The notes beneath the pieces are model-generated. The model did not search any database. It was not told where the DNA came from and saw only the letters and a program-made list of their open reading frames with translations. DNA of 23,951 nt from Fibrobacter sp. UBA1313. GTDB lineage: Bacteria > Fibrobacterota > Fibrobacteria > Fibrobacterales > Fibrobacteraceae. The stretch is from the NCBI GenBank assembly GCA_002307115.1, contig DBTP01000009.1:1-23951 (forward strand). Direction: 5' to 3'. Below are positions 14,337-22,073 of the stretch, piece after piece (position 1 is the first letter of the stretch; every line of letters starts with the position of its first letter). The position numbers and the translations under genes are program-made.

Positions 14337-17024
14337 TTATTCCCCTCCATCTATATCATTCAATAGTAACCGACAGACATTCAAAGCCGCCTCAAATTCA
14401 TATTGTTTGATCTTTAAAAATAAATCTTTTGCCTGAGGAGCGTATCCCCTATTATTCAAGGTCGCGAGAAGTCCCCTCGCGACAGTTTCCGCTTCCGAAT
14501 CATAACCATCTAGAAGCGCCGCCAAATCGTTTATTTTTGCCAGAAGATCCTTTTTTTCCAAAATAACAGCACTGGATATGTCACTACAGACATGGACAGA
14601 TGCAATCTCCTTCATGGCAATCGCCAATTTCTCCTGGAGCGTATGAAGCTCCTCAAACGCCCCCAGATCCCGAAGATTTTCCGCCGTTTTCAACTTGGCT
14701 TCTAAAGTTTTAGCAATAAAATGGATATCATTCGCTCCAATATTCCCTGCAACACCCTTAAGAGTATGAAAGTGCCGCATGAGAGTTCGGCGATCTCCCT
14801 CTTTTATCAAGGGACTAATTTTTTTCATAAAATCGCTGTAACTGTCCCTGAATTTTGCAAGTATTTCCTGATACAACTCCCGTTTTCCACCAATGCGAAG
14901 CAAGGCGGAACGCACATCAAAGGATTTCAAATTTGTCGAGAGCTCATCATCAAAGGCTTCAGCCCCGACACTCGTGGAAACGAAATGGGACCGCTCACCC
15001 GGAGCAATCCATTTGACGAGCATTTCATACAGTTCTCCTGGATAAATGGGCTTCGTGATATAATCGTTCATTCCTGTAGCAAGCACCTGTTCCCGTGTTC
15101 CTTCCATAGCATCGGCACTCAACGCAATGATGGGAACTGACTTGCCGTTTTCCCCAGCGCGAATTTCTTCTGCCGCGCCGTAACCGTCCAACTCCGGCAT
15201 CTGAAGATCCATAAGCACGGCGTCATAGGCCCCCTTAAATACCTTATCCACAGCTATTCGGCCATTGTCCGCAATATCCACCCAAAAACCTTCCCCCTCG
15301 AGCAACTCACGGCACACTAGCTGATTAATCTGGTTATCTTCCACAAGAAGTATGGAGGCGCCTCTGATCTCTTCAAAGCCAGGAAGCACCTTTTTCTTAT
15401 TGAGTTTTATACTAACGGCCTTTGTACCATGCATTTCCATAATGGTGTTCAGAAGAACCGACGGCCCAATGGGTTTTGTGAGAATTTTTTCTATGCCTTC
15501 GCTTTCCGCTTCTGCAATCACCTCATCCTTTCCGTAAGCAGTCGCCATAATCACATGCGCCTTTTTAGCACCCAGCTTCGCCCGTATCCGCCGCCATGTC
15601 TCGATTCCATTGATACCAGGCATTTTCCAGTCCAAGATAAAAAGGTCATGACTTCCGTCCGCAAGCTTCATAGCCTCAAAACCAGAAGCCGCCTGCGTGA
15701 CTTGAAAATTAAAAGCCTTCAAATATTCAGCAATAACTTCTCTCGCCGTGCTGTTGTCATCTACGACCATAATCTTCAGATACCGGAGCACCTCAGGAAC
15801 AATCTGCGGTTCGTTCAAAGGCGATTCACAGACTTCAAAAATGGCATTGAAGAAAAACCGACTCCCTTTGCCGAATATGCTGGAAACGCCAATTTCTCCC
15901 CCCATCATAGTGATCAGATTTTTCGATATCGTGAGTCCAAGACCAGTGCCTCCGTACTTGCGCGTTGTGGACTCATCGGCCTGAGAAAAAGGACGAAACA
16001 ATTTTTGAACCTGCTCATCCGTCATACCGATACCCGAATCTTCGACAGAAAAGACAACGTCAGCTCTATTTTCCTGGATACTCTTCAAATCCACCCTAAG
16101 AGTCACCTCACCCGCTTCGGTGAATTTCACTGCATTATTTGCAAGGTTAATCAAAATCTGCCCAAGACGCAACGGGTCTCCCCTCATGCAGTGTGGGACA
16201 TTCGGAGCCTTGCTGATCACAAACTCAATGTCCTTGTCAAAGGCCTTTATTCCGATAGCACTGGACACATTATCCAGCACTTCCTCAATAGAAAACGGAA
16301 TGGATTCCACGCTCATTTTGCCAGCTTCAATCTTGGAAAAGTCCAAGATATCATTGATAATTCCCAAAAGATTTTGCGCTGAATTGCCTATTTTTTTCAC
16401 ATAATCAGCCTGTTTCGCACTGAGGCTCGTTTTTTCAAGAAGACTATTGAGCCCCATAATGGCATTCATCGGCGTCCGTATTTCATGACTCATGTTGGCA
16501 AGAAAATCCGATTTCGCCCGAGTGGCGGCCTCGGCATGTTCCTTCGCAATACGCAATTCACTAGACTGAATCTCCATCAATTCATTCTTTTTCTGGAGAT
16601 CCAACAAAAGTTCCGTGCGCGAAGGCAAAGCGAGACCCGATATCAATAAATCCACAAAATGTGGATCGCTCACAAGCTCGGGAACAGGTAAAATAACAAG
16701 AGCCTCCGCACAGCAATTTTCTTTAGCTCCATGAACGGAAAAAGCATCGAAAAAAAGTTTACCAAAAGACAGGTCGATATTTTCTGGAATGACAGAAAAT
16801 CGCAAAAACAAACCGCAACTATTTTTCCCAATTTCAAGCCCCACGAAAAGCTGAAGCGGAGACGCCTCGCGAAAACAGACGGTACAAATTTCGGAGACCG
16901 CGGACTCGATTCTTGCCGAAACATAAGGACTGAAATTCAATTCAGAAGCAAGCCGACATATTTTTTTCCGAATAATTACAATAATCGCCTTCGAACTTAT
17001 CTGCAACTCGCCCAACTTCAACAT
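14337..17024 (-). CDS. Hybrid histidine kinase with RsbT-like N-terminus, two receivers and Hpt
   Basis: ATG 17024 has GGGG 5 bases upstream and is preferred over GTG 17030 (895 aa). No membrane segment is visible. Residues 1-135 resemble an RsbT-type ATPase start (ISSKAIIVIIRKKICRLASE, then ARIESAVSEI) that lacks the nucleotide motifs. Then come a coiled coil, HisKA with H180 in FLANMSHEIRTP, HATPase with the N box (LINLANNAVKFTE), DSGIGM and YGGTGLGL, and receivers with D465 (LDWKMP) and D606 (LMDLQMP). An Hpt domain carries H753 in HFHTLKGVAGN. It lies between RsbX and the HD-GYP regulator with almost no spacing. I infer that RsbT released from the stressosome, or competition with it, governs the kinase. 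Confidence 0.92.
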   Translation of the reverse strand: MLKLGELQISSKAIIVIIRKKICRLASELNFSPYVSARIESAVSEICTVCFREASPLQLFVGLEIGKNSCGLFLRFSVIPENIDLSFGKLFFDAFSVHGAKENCCAEALVILPVPELVSDPHFVDLLISGLALPSRTELLLDLQKKNELMEIQSSELRIAKEHAEAATRAKSDFLANMSHEIRTPMNAIMGLNSLLEKTSLSAKQADYVKKIGNSAQNLLGIINDILDFSKIEAGKMSVESIPFSIEEVLDNVSSAIGIKAFDKDIEFVISKAPNVPHCMRGDPLRLGQILINLANNAVKFTEAGEVTLRVDLKSIQENRADVVFSVEDSGIGMTDEQVQKLFRPFSQADESTTRKYGGTGLGLTISKNLITMMGGEIGVSSIFGKGSRFFFNAIFEVCESPLNEPQIVPEVLRYLKIMVVDDNSTAREVIAEYLKAFNFQVTQAASGFEAMKLADGSHDLFILDWKMPGINGIETWRRIRAKLGAKKAHVIMATAYGKDEVIAEAESEGIEKILTKPIGPSVLLNTIMEMHGTKAVSIKLNKKKVLPGFEEIRGASILLVEDNQINQLVCRELLEGEGFWVDIADNGRIAVDKVFKGAYDAVLMDLQMPELDGYGAAEEIRAGENGKSVPIIALSADAMEGTREQVLATGMNDYITKPIYPGELYEMLVKWIAPGERSHFVSTSVGAEAFDDELSTNLKSFDVRSALLRIGGKRELYQEILAKFRDSYSDFMKKISPLIKEGDRRTLMRHFHTLKGVAGNIGANDIHFIAKTLEAKLKTAENLRDLGAFEELHTLQEKLAIAMKEIASVHVCSDISSAVILEKKDLLAKINDLAALLDGYDSEAETVARGLLATLNNRGYAPQAKDLFLKIKQYEFEAALNVCRLLLNDIDGGE

Positions 17025-17034
17025 ACACACCCCG

Positions 17035-17622
17035 CTAACGAAAAAAAGTCCCGTATTTTAAAGCAATGACAGAGGCATCATCATCCCCAATACAGAATCT
17101 TTCGAGCAAACCTTGTGCGATATCCTGTGCCGATTGCAACCACAAATCGGCCCACTCATAAGAAGAAAAACCAGCCCTGATCCCATCCGAATACATCAAA
17201 AGAATATCTCCGCTCTGGAGGCGGGAATATTTTTGTTCCAGAACTGGCATGGAATATCCGATGACACCACCCGAAGGGACAAAAACAGAGGATTCAGCAC
17301 CAATGATTCTCATCGTCACATTGCCAATACTTTCGTACCTAACCATTCCCGTTGCCACATCCAAACGGATAAAGGCCCCCACAGCACCGCGCGTATCCCT
17401 CAGAACACCATCCACTCCAGAGATCAATTTTTCAAGTTCAAGAGATTTGTGCTCCTGAATATATTTTTTTGCTCTCTGAGCAAGCTCGCCCGCCGCCTCA
17501 CCATGCCCAAGAACATCCAAAAGAACCAAAAGACACTGGTTCTCATCATTTAAAACCAGAGGCATATCACCACATTCAAGCTGCAAGCTTCTCACAGCGA
17601 TTCCATAATCGATTTTATTCAT
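17035..17622 (-). CDS. rsbX: RsbX-type PP2C (SpoIIE-like) serine phosphatase
   Basis: This 195-aa protein begins directly after the RsbT stop, with AGGTGG 6 bases before ATG 17622. Its length matches RsbX of Bacillus (about 200 aa). Metal-binding aspartates are visible in LVLLDVLGHGEAAGE, LLMYSDGIRAGF and IGDDDASVIAL, the three conserved patches of PP2C/SpoIIE phosphatases. In the stressosome cycle RsbX dephosphorylates RsbR and RsbS and resets the complex. It ends a few bases before the hybrid kinase start. Confidence 0.85.
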   Translation of the reverse strand: MNKIDYGIAVRSLQLECGDMPLVLNDENQCLLVLLDVLGHGEAAGELAQRAKKYIQEHKSLELEKLISGVDGVLRDTRGAVGAFIRLDVATGMVRYESIGNVTMRIIGAESSVFVPSGGVIGYSMPVLEQKYSRLQSGDILLMYSDGIRAGFSSYEWADLWLQSAQDIAQGLLERFCIGDDDASVIALKYGTFFR

Positions 17623-18072
17623 CTAAAGCCACCTGCGAGCGCGAATTCGGGTCCCTTGCCCAAAGTCCGATTCAATTTCAAATTCATCCATAATGCGCTC
17701 CACCGAAGGGAGCCCCAAACCCAGACTTTCTGCCGTACTGTAATTATCCTGCATGGCGAGCTTTAAATCGCGAATGCCCCTACCTTTGTCCTCCGCCAAT
17801 ATTTCAATGCCTGTTCTCTCATCACCCCTCTGAATGACCGTCACCCGAACGCTACCAGAGGAAGCATAGCGCAGTATATTCGTAGCCAATTCAGAAACCG
17901 CAGTGGCCACCATGACTTCATCAGCAAGACTAAAACCGGCATTTTTTGCCATTTCACGGGTCATAAAAACCGCTGTCGCTTGATCATTTTCCTCATTCAA
18001 CTCAAATGTTGATGATTCAAGAAGCTTGACAGAAGCTTCTAATACCCTATCATTCTTACAATACCTGGTCAC
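17623..18072 (-). CDS. rsbT: RsbT-type serine/threonine kinase (HATPase)
   Basis: GTG 18072 is chosen because GGAGA lies 10 bases ahead. TTG 18081 is only 2-3 bases from the same site (149 or 152 aa). The GHKL ATPase motifs are clear: VATAVSELATNILRYA (N box), EDKGRGI (G1) and SLGLGLPSVERIMDEF (G2). RsbT phosphorylates RsbS and RsbR in the stressosome and is released to act on an output partner. The C-terminal FGQGTRIRARRWL is also typical. An N-terminal extension of about 30 residues relative to Bacillus RsbT (133 aa) is present. It abuts rsbX (TAGATG). Confidence 0.87.
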   Translation of the reverse strand: MTRYCKNDRVLEASVKLLESSTFELNEENDQATAVFMTREMAKNAGFSLADEVMVATAVSELATNILRYASSGSVRVTVIQRGDERTGIEILAEDKGRGIRDLKLAMQDNYSTAESLGLGLPSVERIMDEFEIESDFGQGTRIRARRWL

Positions 18073-18094
18073 TTTTATCAATTCTCCAACGCGA

Positions 18095-18466
18095 TTATTT
18101 TTCAGAACCTATCAGCCGAACGCCGTCTTCGATATTCAGACAAATGCAAAGATCATCCACATCTGCACCAAAATCCACAAGAGAAGAGGCGATGGCAGGC
18201 TTAATACCCATCCATGCTGATTTCAGTCCCATCAAAGCGAGAGCCACTGAAATTTTCCGTAGCACACAAAAAGCGGCGCTATCCAACACGGCCAAACCAT
18301 TTAAGTCCATGATAACCCCTCGGAGTTCACGCTTTTCAGCCATACGGACGATTTCATCATAAAGCTGTCCCATCTGAGCACTACTCAATTCACCGTTAAT
18401 ACAAGCAATATAACAACGGTTGGTAACGCTACCTGATACCGAATATTCTTCACTGGAATCCATCAT
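18095..18466 (-). CDS. rsbS: RsbS-type STAS protein
   Basis: ATG 18466 with GGGG 8 bases ahead gives 123 aa, matching Bacillus RsbS (121 aa). A GTG at 18508 sharing a base with the rsbR stop is an alternative start (137 aa). This is a single STAS domain. MDLNGLAVLDSAAFCVLRK holds the serine (S63) equivalent to RsbS S59, the RsbT target. GIKPAIASSLVDFG and ICLNIEDGV follow the family pattern. RsbS forms the stressosome core with RsbR and holds RsbT. It precedes rsbT by only about 20 bases. Confidence 0.87.
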   Translation of the reverse strand: MMDSSEEYSVSGSVTNRCYIACINGELSSAQMGQLYDEIVRMAEKRELRGVIMDLNGLAVLDSAAFCVLRKISVALALMGLKSAWMGIKPAIASSLVDFGADVDDLCICLNIEDGVRLIGSEK

Positions 18467-18507
18467 TGCCTTCACCCCATTAAAAAACCGGAACGAATCC
18501 GACTCCA

Positions 18508-19302
18508 CTATTGTTTTGCTTCGGTGGTAACGACACGCAGATTAATCATTGAAAAGGCTTCCTCAAGCGCATCACTCAGCGTCGCTTTTGTTTTAATTGA
18601 ACCCAAATTGATGCCGAGCTGGGTGAGCGTTTTTGCCACCCCAGGAGAGATCCCGGAAATAAGGCATTCACACCCCATGAGCTTGGTCGCTTTGGTAATT
18701 TTGATCAGATGATTCGCCACAGCGGTATCCACAGCAGCCACTCCCTGAATATCCATAATGATCGCCCGAGAATTAGAGGCGAGTATCTTATTGAGCATAC
18801 TGTCCATCATGTGCTGAGCCCGGTTCGTGTCTATAACTCCAACAACAGGAAGCACCAGAATGCCGTCCCAGAGCTTGATGGTCGGCGTGGACATATCGCG
18901 AATGGTACGGCCCTGTTCATTCAGTTTTTTCTCATCCAGCACTTTCTGAGTAATGTCAAGAACAAATTCCAGCCCCCCGACAATCTCTCCTTTTTCATCC
19001 TTTAGGGGCACCGCCGTACTTTCTAGAAATCGGTTACCAGTGCCGCCATCGGCTTCGCTCCGTATCGTATGAACTTTGCCATCAGCCATCGCTTGGGCGA
19101 TACAGCATTCAGGCGTGTTGCACTGTGGATTGCGGATTGCATTATAGCAATGCTGTCCGATAATTTTCTCCGGCGTGGACCCCATAAAATTAAGTGCCGC
19201 ATTGTTGGCATAGATAACGTTAAAATTTTTATCCACCGCAATCACAATGGCTGGCAACTGATCTAAAATTTCCTTCTCAAGTTCTATCCCGTTTGTTTTC
19301 AT
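18508..19302 (-). CDS. rsbR: RsbR-type stressosome sensor: Cys-rich PAS plus STAS
   Basis: ATG 19302 with AAGGGAG 8 bases upstream gives 264 aa. Residues 12-122 form a PAS domain (LPAIVIAVDKNFNVIYANNAAL) with a Cys cluster C52, C61, C66, C67. This replaces the non-haem globin sensor of Bacillus RsbRA. After a short helix, the STAS domain (about 140-258) keeps both phosphorylatable threonines: T159 in GVIDTNRA and T193 in AAVDTAVA. They are 34 residues apart, exactly as T171 and T205 of RsbRA. DIQGVAAVD and GISPGVAKTLTQLGI are classic RsbR features. First gene of the operon; the cysteines suggest redox or metal sensing. Confidence 0.9.
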   Translation of the reverse strand: MKTNGIELEKEILDQLPAIVIAVDKNFNVIYANNAALNFMGSTPEKIIGQHCYNAIRNPQCNTPECCIAQAMADGKVHTIRSEADGGTGNRFLESTAVPLKDEKGEIVGGLEFVLDITQKVLDEKKLNEQGRTIRDMSTPTIKLWDGILVLPVVGVIDTNRAQHMMDSMLNKILASNSRAIIMDIQGVAAVDTAVANHLIKITKATKLMGCECLISGISPGVAKTLTQLGINLGSIKTKATLSDALEEAFSMINLRVVTTEAKQ

Positions 19303-19369
19303 GAAATATTCTCCCTTATTAAATAAAAAAAATACTCTGCCTCTGGATTCCATGGACACAAACCAATTT

Positions 19370-19385
19370 TTAGAGGCGCCCCTAA
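19370..19385. promoter_or_regulatory. GC-rich near-palindrome over the stressosome operon start point
   Basis: TTAGAGGCGCCCCTAA is a 16-base dyad with one mismatched pair. It overlaps the predicted start point (about 19380) and lies next to the -10 box. This is a typical repressor position. Its GC-rich core stands out from the AT-rich surroundings. Confidence 0.45.
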
Positions 19386-19386
19386 T

Positions 19387-19415
19387 AATCTATCCTAACA
19401 CAAACCTACAGTCAA
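19387..19415 (-). promoter_or_regulatory. Sigma-70-like promoter of the stressosome operon
   Basis: On the minus strand TTGACT (19415-19410), a 17-base spacer and TAGATT (19392-19387) give 5/6 and 4/6 matches to consensus. The leader to ATG 19302 would be about 78 bases. Confidence 0.55.
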
Positions 19416-19777
19416 GACAAAGCAACAAAGAGATAAAAATATTGTTTCATTTTCAGTTTGTCAAATTTTTAAACCTAGGTCAATGTCATTAAAAAAATGG
19501 CGAAAGACATCCATTAAAAAAAGCACCTATCCGTATATTCGGCAATTATGAGCAAAAAAGAACAGAATGAACAATGCCGTGCCATAGGGCAGATTGCCAA
19601 TAATTTCTGAGGGAGTACGGGTTATGGGGATTTCAAATCGCCTCTTTTAGGGGCCCTATTTTATCAGTTCCTTGCCTGAAATAGGAAATCTTACATTAGG
19701 ACGGCAAACAGGTAATTTTTATTTCTGACAAATAAGTGAGCCCATGGGAAAACTGACATCGTAAACGACGGCCCATT
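19416..19777. other. Gene-free region between rsgA end and the stressosome promoter
   Basis: No gene is supported in these 362 bases. A 20-codon plus-strand frame (ATG near 19549, SKKEQNEQ) has no ribosome site or continuation. A compact palindrome TAGGGGCCCTA is at 19648-19658. No clear terminator for rsgA is visible. Confidence 0.4.
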
Positions 19778-20839
19778 TCAACGTCCAACGCGTCCCTTAT
19801 TGTAATTTTTCATCATTCTCCCGAAGTCCTTGTCTTTCTTATGTCGTTCTGCGACGGATGATTCAAAAAAGGTTCTTTCCTTTTCCATTTTCAAATAGCT
19901 TTCATAAGAACGCTGGTCCACCTCCCCGGTGGCAAGCGCGTCAAGCACGGCACAACCCGCCTCATGCGTATGGGAACAGTCCCTGAATCGACATTTTTTT
20001 GCCAAAGTAAAAATAGAGTCAAATGTAGTCTCCAGGCCCTCACCCGCTTCACCGATACCCACCTCGCGCATCCCCGGATTGTCAATCAGAATGCTGCCGT
20101 TCGCAAGCACAATCAACTCCCGATGACTCGTCACGTGCCTTCCTTTGTTTGTACTCGCACTGATTATATCCGTTTTCATCAAAGATCTGCCTGAAAGATG
20201 ATTCAAAAGCGTTGACTTCCCCACGCCCGAAGAGCCCAGCATGCAATAAGTTCTGCCTTTCTCAAAAGAATTTTTCAAAGTCTCGTAACCCGCCTCCGTC
20301 TCATTGCTGATCGCCATCACAGGGATCTCCGGCATACCTCTCCGCACTCGATTGAGAATCGAACTCAGCGCCTCTTCGGAAATCAGATCCGTCTTCGTCA
20401 GCACAATCATCGGACGCACCTTTGACGCATGACATAGCGTCAGATAACGCTCCAGCCGATTGAGATTAAAGTCCCTGTCCACGGCCTGAATCAGAAAAGC
20501 ATCATCAATATTCGTCCCGATAATCTGAATCTCCCCAAACTGCCCCACAGCCTCTCTCGAAATCACAGAAAATCGCGGCAAGATCCCCTGAATGAGCGAA
20601 AAATCCGTATTGTGGATTGTAAGTGCCACCCAATCGCCCACCGCCGGGAAATCCTCGCGGCCCCGCGCCATAAAACGCAGGTTCCCCGTAACCTCCGCAT
20701 CCATTCCTCCCTTCTCTGTCAGCACATGATAACGTTCCTTATGCTCCGCTACAACACGCCCGACATCAAAACATTCGAACCCCATTTTCCGCCTGGATGT
20801 TTCCAAAGCCTCATTGTATCCCAGATCTTGCAATTTCAT
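19778..20839 (-). CDS. rsgA: Ribosome small subunit-dependent GTPase RsgA
   Basis: This 353-aa circularly permuted GTPase helps mature the 30S subunit. It has an OB-fold (about 22-100), then G4 as TKTD (148-151) ahead of G1 GSSGVGKST (202-210), G2 region STNKGRHVT (229-237) and G3 DNPG (253-256). This is the permuted order that defines the family. The zinc motif is C283, C288, H290 and C296 (CRFRDCSHTHEAGC). The start is ATG 20839, with AAAGGA about 11 bases away. The tail from 310 is long and basic (ERHKKDKDFGRMMKNYNKG), as in RsgA forms that bind rRNA. A broken relative of its 3' end is at 13005-13213. Confidence 0.95.
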   Translation of the reverse strand: MKLQDLGYNEALETSRRKMGFECFDVGRVVAEHKERYHVLTEKGGMDAEVTGNLRFMARGREDFPAVGDWVALTIHNTDFSLIQGILPRFSVISREAVGQFGEIQIIGTNIDDAFLIQAVDRDFNLNRLERYLTLCHASKVRPMIVLTKTDLISEEALSSILNRVRRGMPEIPVMAISNETEAGYETLKNSFEKGRTYCMLGSSGVGKSTLLNHLSGRSLMKTDIISASTNKGRHVTSHRELIVLANGSILIDNPGMREVGIGEAGEGLETTFDSIFTLAKKCRFRDCSHTHEAGCAVLDALATGEVDQRSYESYLKMEKERTFFESSVAERHKKDKDFGRMMKNYNKGRVGR

Positions 20840-20935
20840 TTGTCAACAGTTCCTTTAAATTTCAACCCCATTCGGCAACGGGTTTAAATTCTCTCGTTAT
20901 TCCCTTTTTAAGCAAGGGCTCCTCTTTTTTGATCG
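20840..20935. terminator. Short spacer with weak hairpin after the acetyltransferase
   Basis: CCCTT-N7-AAGGG at about 20902-20918 can fold downstream of the acetyltransferase stop. The stem is only five bp and no good U tract follows on the minus strand, so readthrough into rsgA is likely. Confidence 0.25.
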
Positions 20936-21565
20936 CTACTGTTTTAATAGTTTTTTCAGTTCGTTAATATTTCGATGCATCAGCACGTCCATGTTTTTTC
21001 TTATAACATCCACAGTCCAATTCCACCATTGTATCTGTTCCAATAATTCAATTTCCTCTTCGCCAAATCTTTTCTTTACGACTTTTGCGGGAACTCCCAC
21101 GACAACTTCATAGGGATTCACATTCTTTGTCACTACGGCCCGTGATCCGATACGAGCGCCATTGCCAATGGTGACTCCAGACATAATCATGGCCTCATGT
21201 CCTATCCAAACATCATTGCCGATGATAATGTCCCCTTTATTATCCCAGCTATCGGTCACTGGAATCGAATGGTCCCAAAGCTCACCAAATATGGCAAAAG
21301 GATAATTCACATAGGATTCATTTTTATGATTTCCACCATTAAAGATGAATTTCACTCCATGGGCGATGGAACAGAACTTTCCGATAATTAATTTATCCTT
21401 ATTCACAGGATAGTGATACAATACGTTATTCTTCTCAAATTCTAAAGGATCCTTGAAGTCGTGGTAATAGGAGTATTCGCCCACCACTATATTCTCCCCT
21501 TGAACTATGTCTTTTAAGCTGCACGTATGATTGTCATTGGTTCGTGGATATAATTTATTTGCCAT
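20936..21565 (-). CDS. Hexapeptide-repeat acetyltransferase, Vat/CatB (XAT) family
   Basis: ATG 21565 is preferred because GAAGAG lies 10 bases ahead; ATG 21595 has none (209 aa). The protein follows the xenobiotic acetyltransferase pattern. An N-terminal segment with VGEYSYYHDF is followed by left-handed beta-helix repeats (IIGKFCSIAHGVKF, IIIGNDVWIGHEAMIMSG, IGNGARIGSRAVVTKNV, PYEVVVGVPAKVVKKRF). The catalytic histidine of the family is visible in FNGGNHKN (H80; compare H82 of VatD). A WWNW stretch and a helical C-terminus complete it. Such enzymes O-acetylate streptogramin A or chloramphenicol, but chromosomal members often have other, unknown acceptors. Resistance cannot be inferred from sequence alone. 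Confidence 0.9.
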   Translation of the reverse strand: MANKLYPRTNDNHTCSLKDIVQGENIVVGEYSYYHDFKDPLEFEKNNVLYHYPVNKDKLIIGKFCSIAHGVKFIFNGGNHKNESYVNYPFAIFGELWDHSIPVTDSWDNKGDIIIGNDVWIGHEAMIMSGVTIGNGARIGSRAVVTKNVNPYEVVVGVPAKVVKKRFGEEEIELLEQIQWWNWTVDVIRKNMDVLMHRNINELKKLLKQ

Positions 21566-22073
21566 ATTTCTATTTCTCTTCTTGTAACTTGTCATATCTG
21601 CATTTTTCAGATTTCACACTATCCTAAAAATACACCAAATTCGATGTCCTTTGTAGCACAAAAAAGCGTAACCGTAATTTTTAGAATATCGTCAAGACAT
21701 CTCTCGCCTCGGCCCAAAGCTCATTAAAGCGATTCTCATCCAGTTTTACGATTCGACCAAGACCGTTTCACCACAAGGAAATAAGCCATTTTATGACTTT
21801 AGGGACGGCTCTTTACTTGAAATCGCTTCAATGCTCTAAAAAAGATATCTCTACCCGTGAGAACTAGGCTTTTTTCTTCTTTGCAGGGGTGAGATTGGAC
21901 CCTTGCTGGCGTATTGGCTCCTCTTTGGGCCCAAGGCTAGGAAAGGCGTTAGCGTATTTTTGCTTGTATTTATGAGACGAATAGGGAGGTAGCATATCGC
22001 CAATATAGAATACTATCCAAAAAATCGTCTGATTTTCTTATTTACGTTGACTTTGTTTATACCAGAGAAAAAG
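21566..22073. other. Gene-poor region downstream of the DUF2341 lipoprotein
   Basis: No recognised gene in 508 bases. On the minus strand there are short protein-like frames that do not join. One ends TPAKKKKA (stop at 21864). Another, of about 28 codons, reads GRIVKLDENRFNELWAEARD and ends near 21680. They may be scraps of decayed genes. No terminator is obvious. Confidence 0.4.
21864..21995 (-). CDS. Possible 43-aa small protein or gene remnant
   Basis: The frame runs from ATG 21995 to TAG 21864. It opens MLPPYSSHKYKQKYANAF and ends with a lysine-rich tail, TPAKKKKA. The frame stays open upstream without a start to about 22040 (FWIVFYIGD), so it may be the 3' end of a lost gene. There is no ribosome binding site and no known family. 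Composition looks protein-like, but the length gives little statistical support. Confidence 0.2.
   Translation of the reverse strand: MLPPYSSHKYKQKYANAFPSLGPKEEPIRQQGSNLTPAKKKKA

Noticed and set aside
15429..16382. 317-codon plus-strand frame inside the hybrid kinase
   Set aside because: It is antisense to a clear HisKA-HATPase-REC coding region, is rich in His, Arg and Phe, and has no recognisable domain.
19549..19611. 20-codon plus-strand frame between rsgA and the stressosome operon
   Set aside because: No ribosome site, no homology visible, and the length is not significant.
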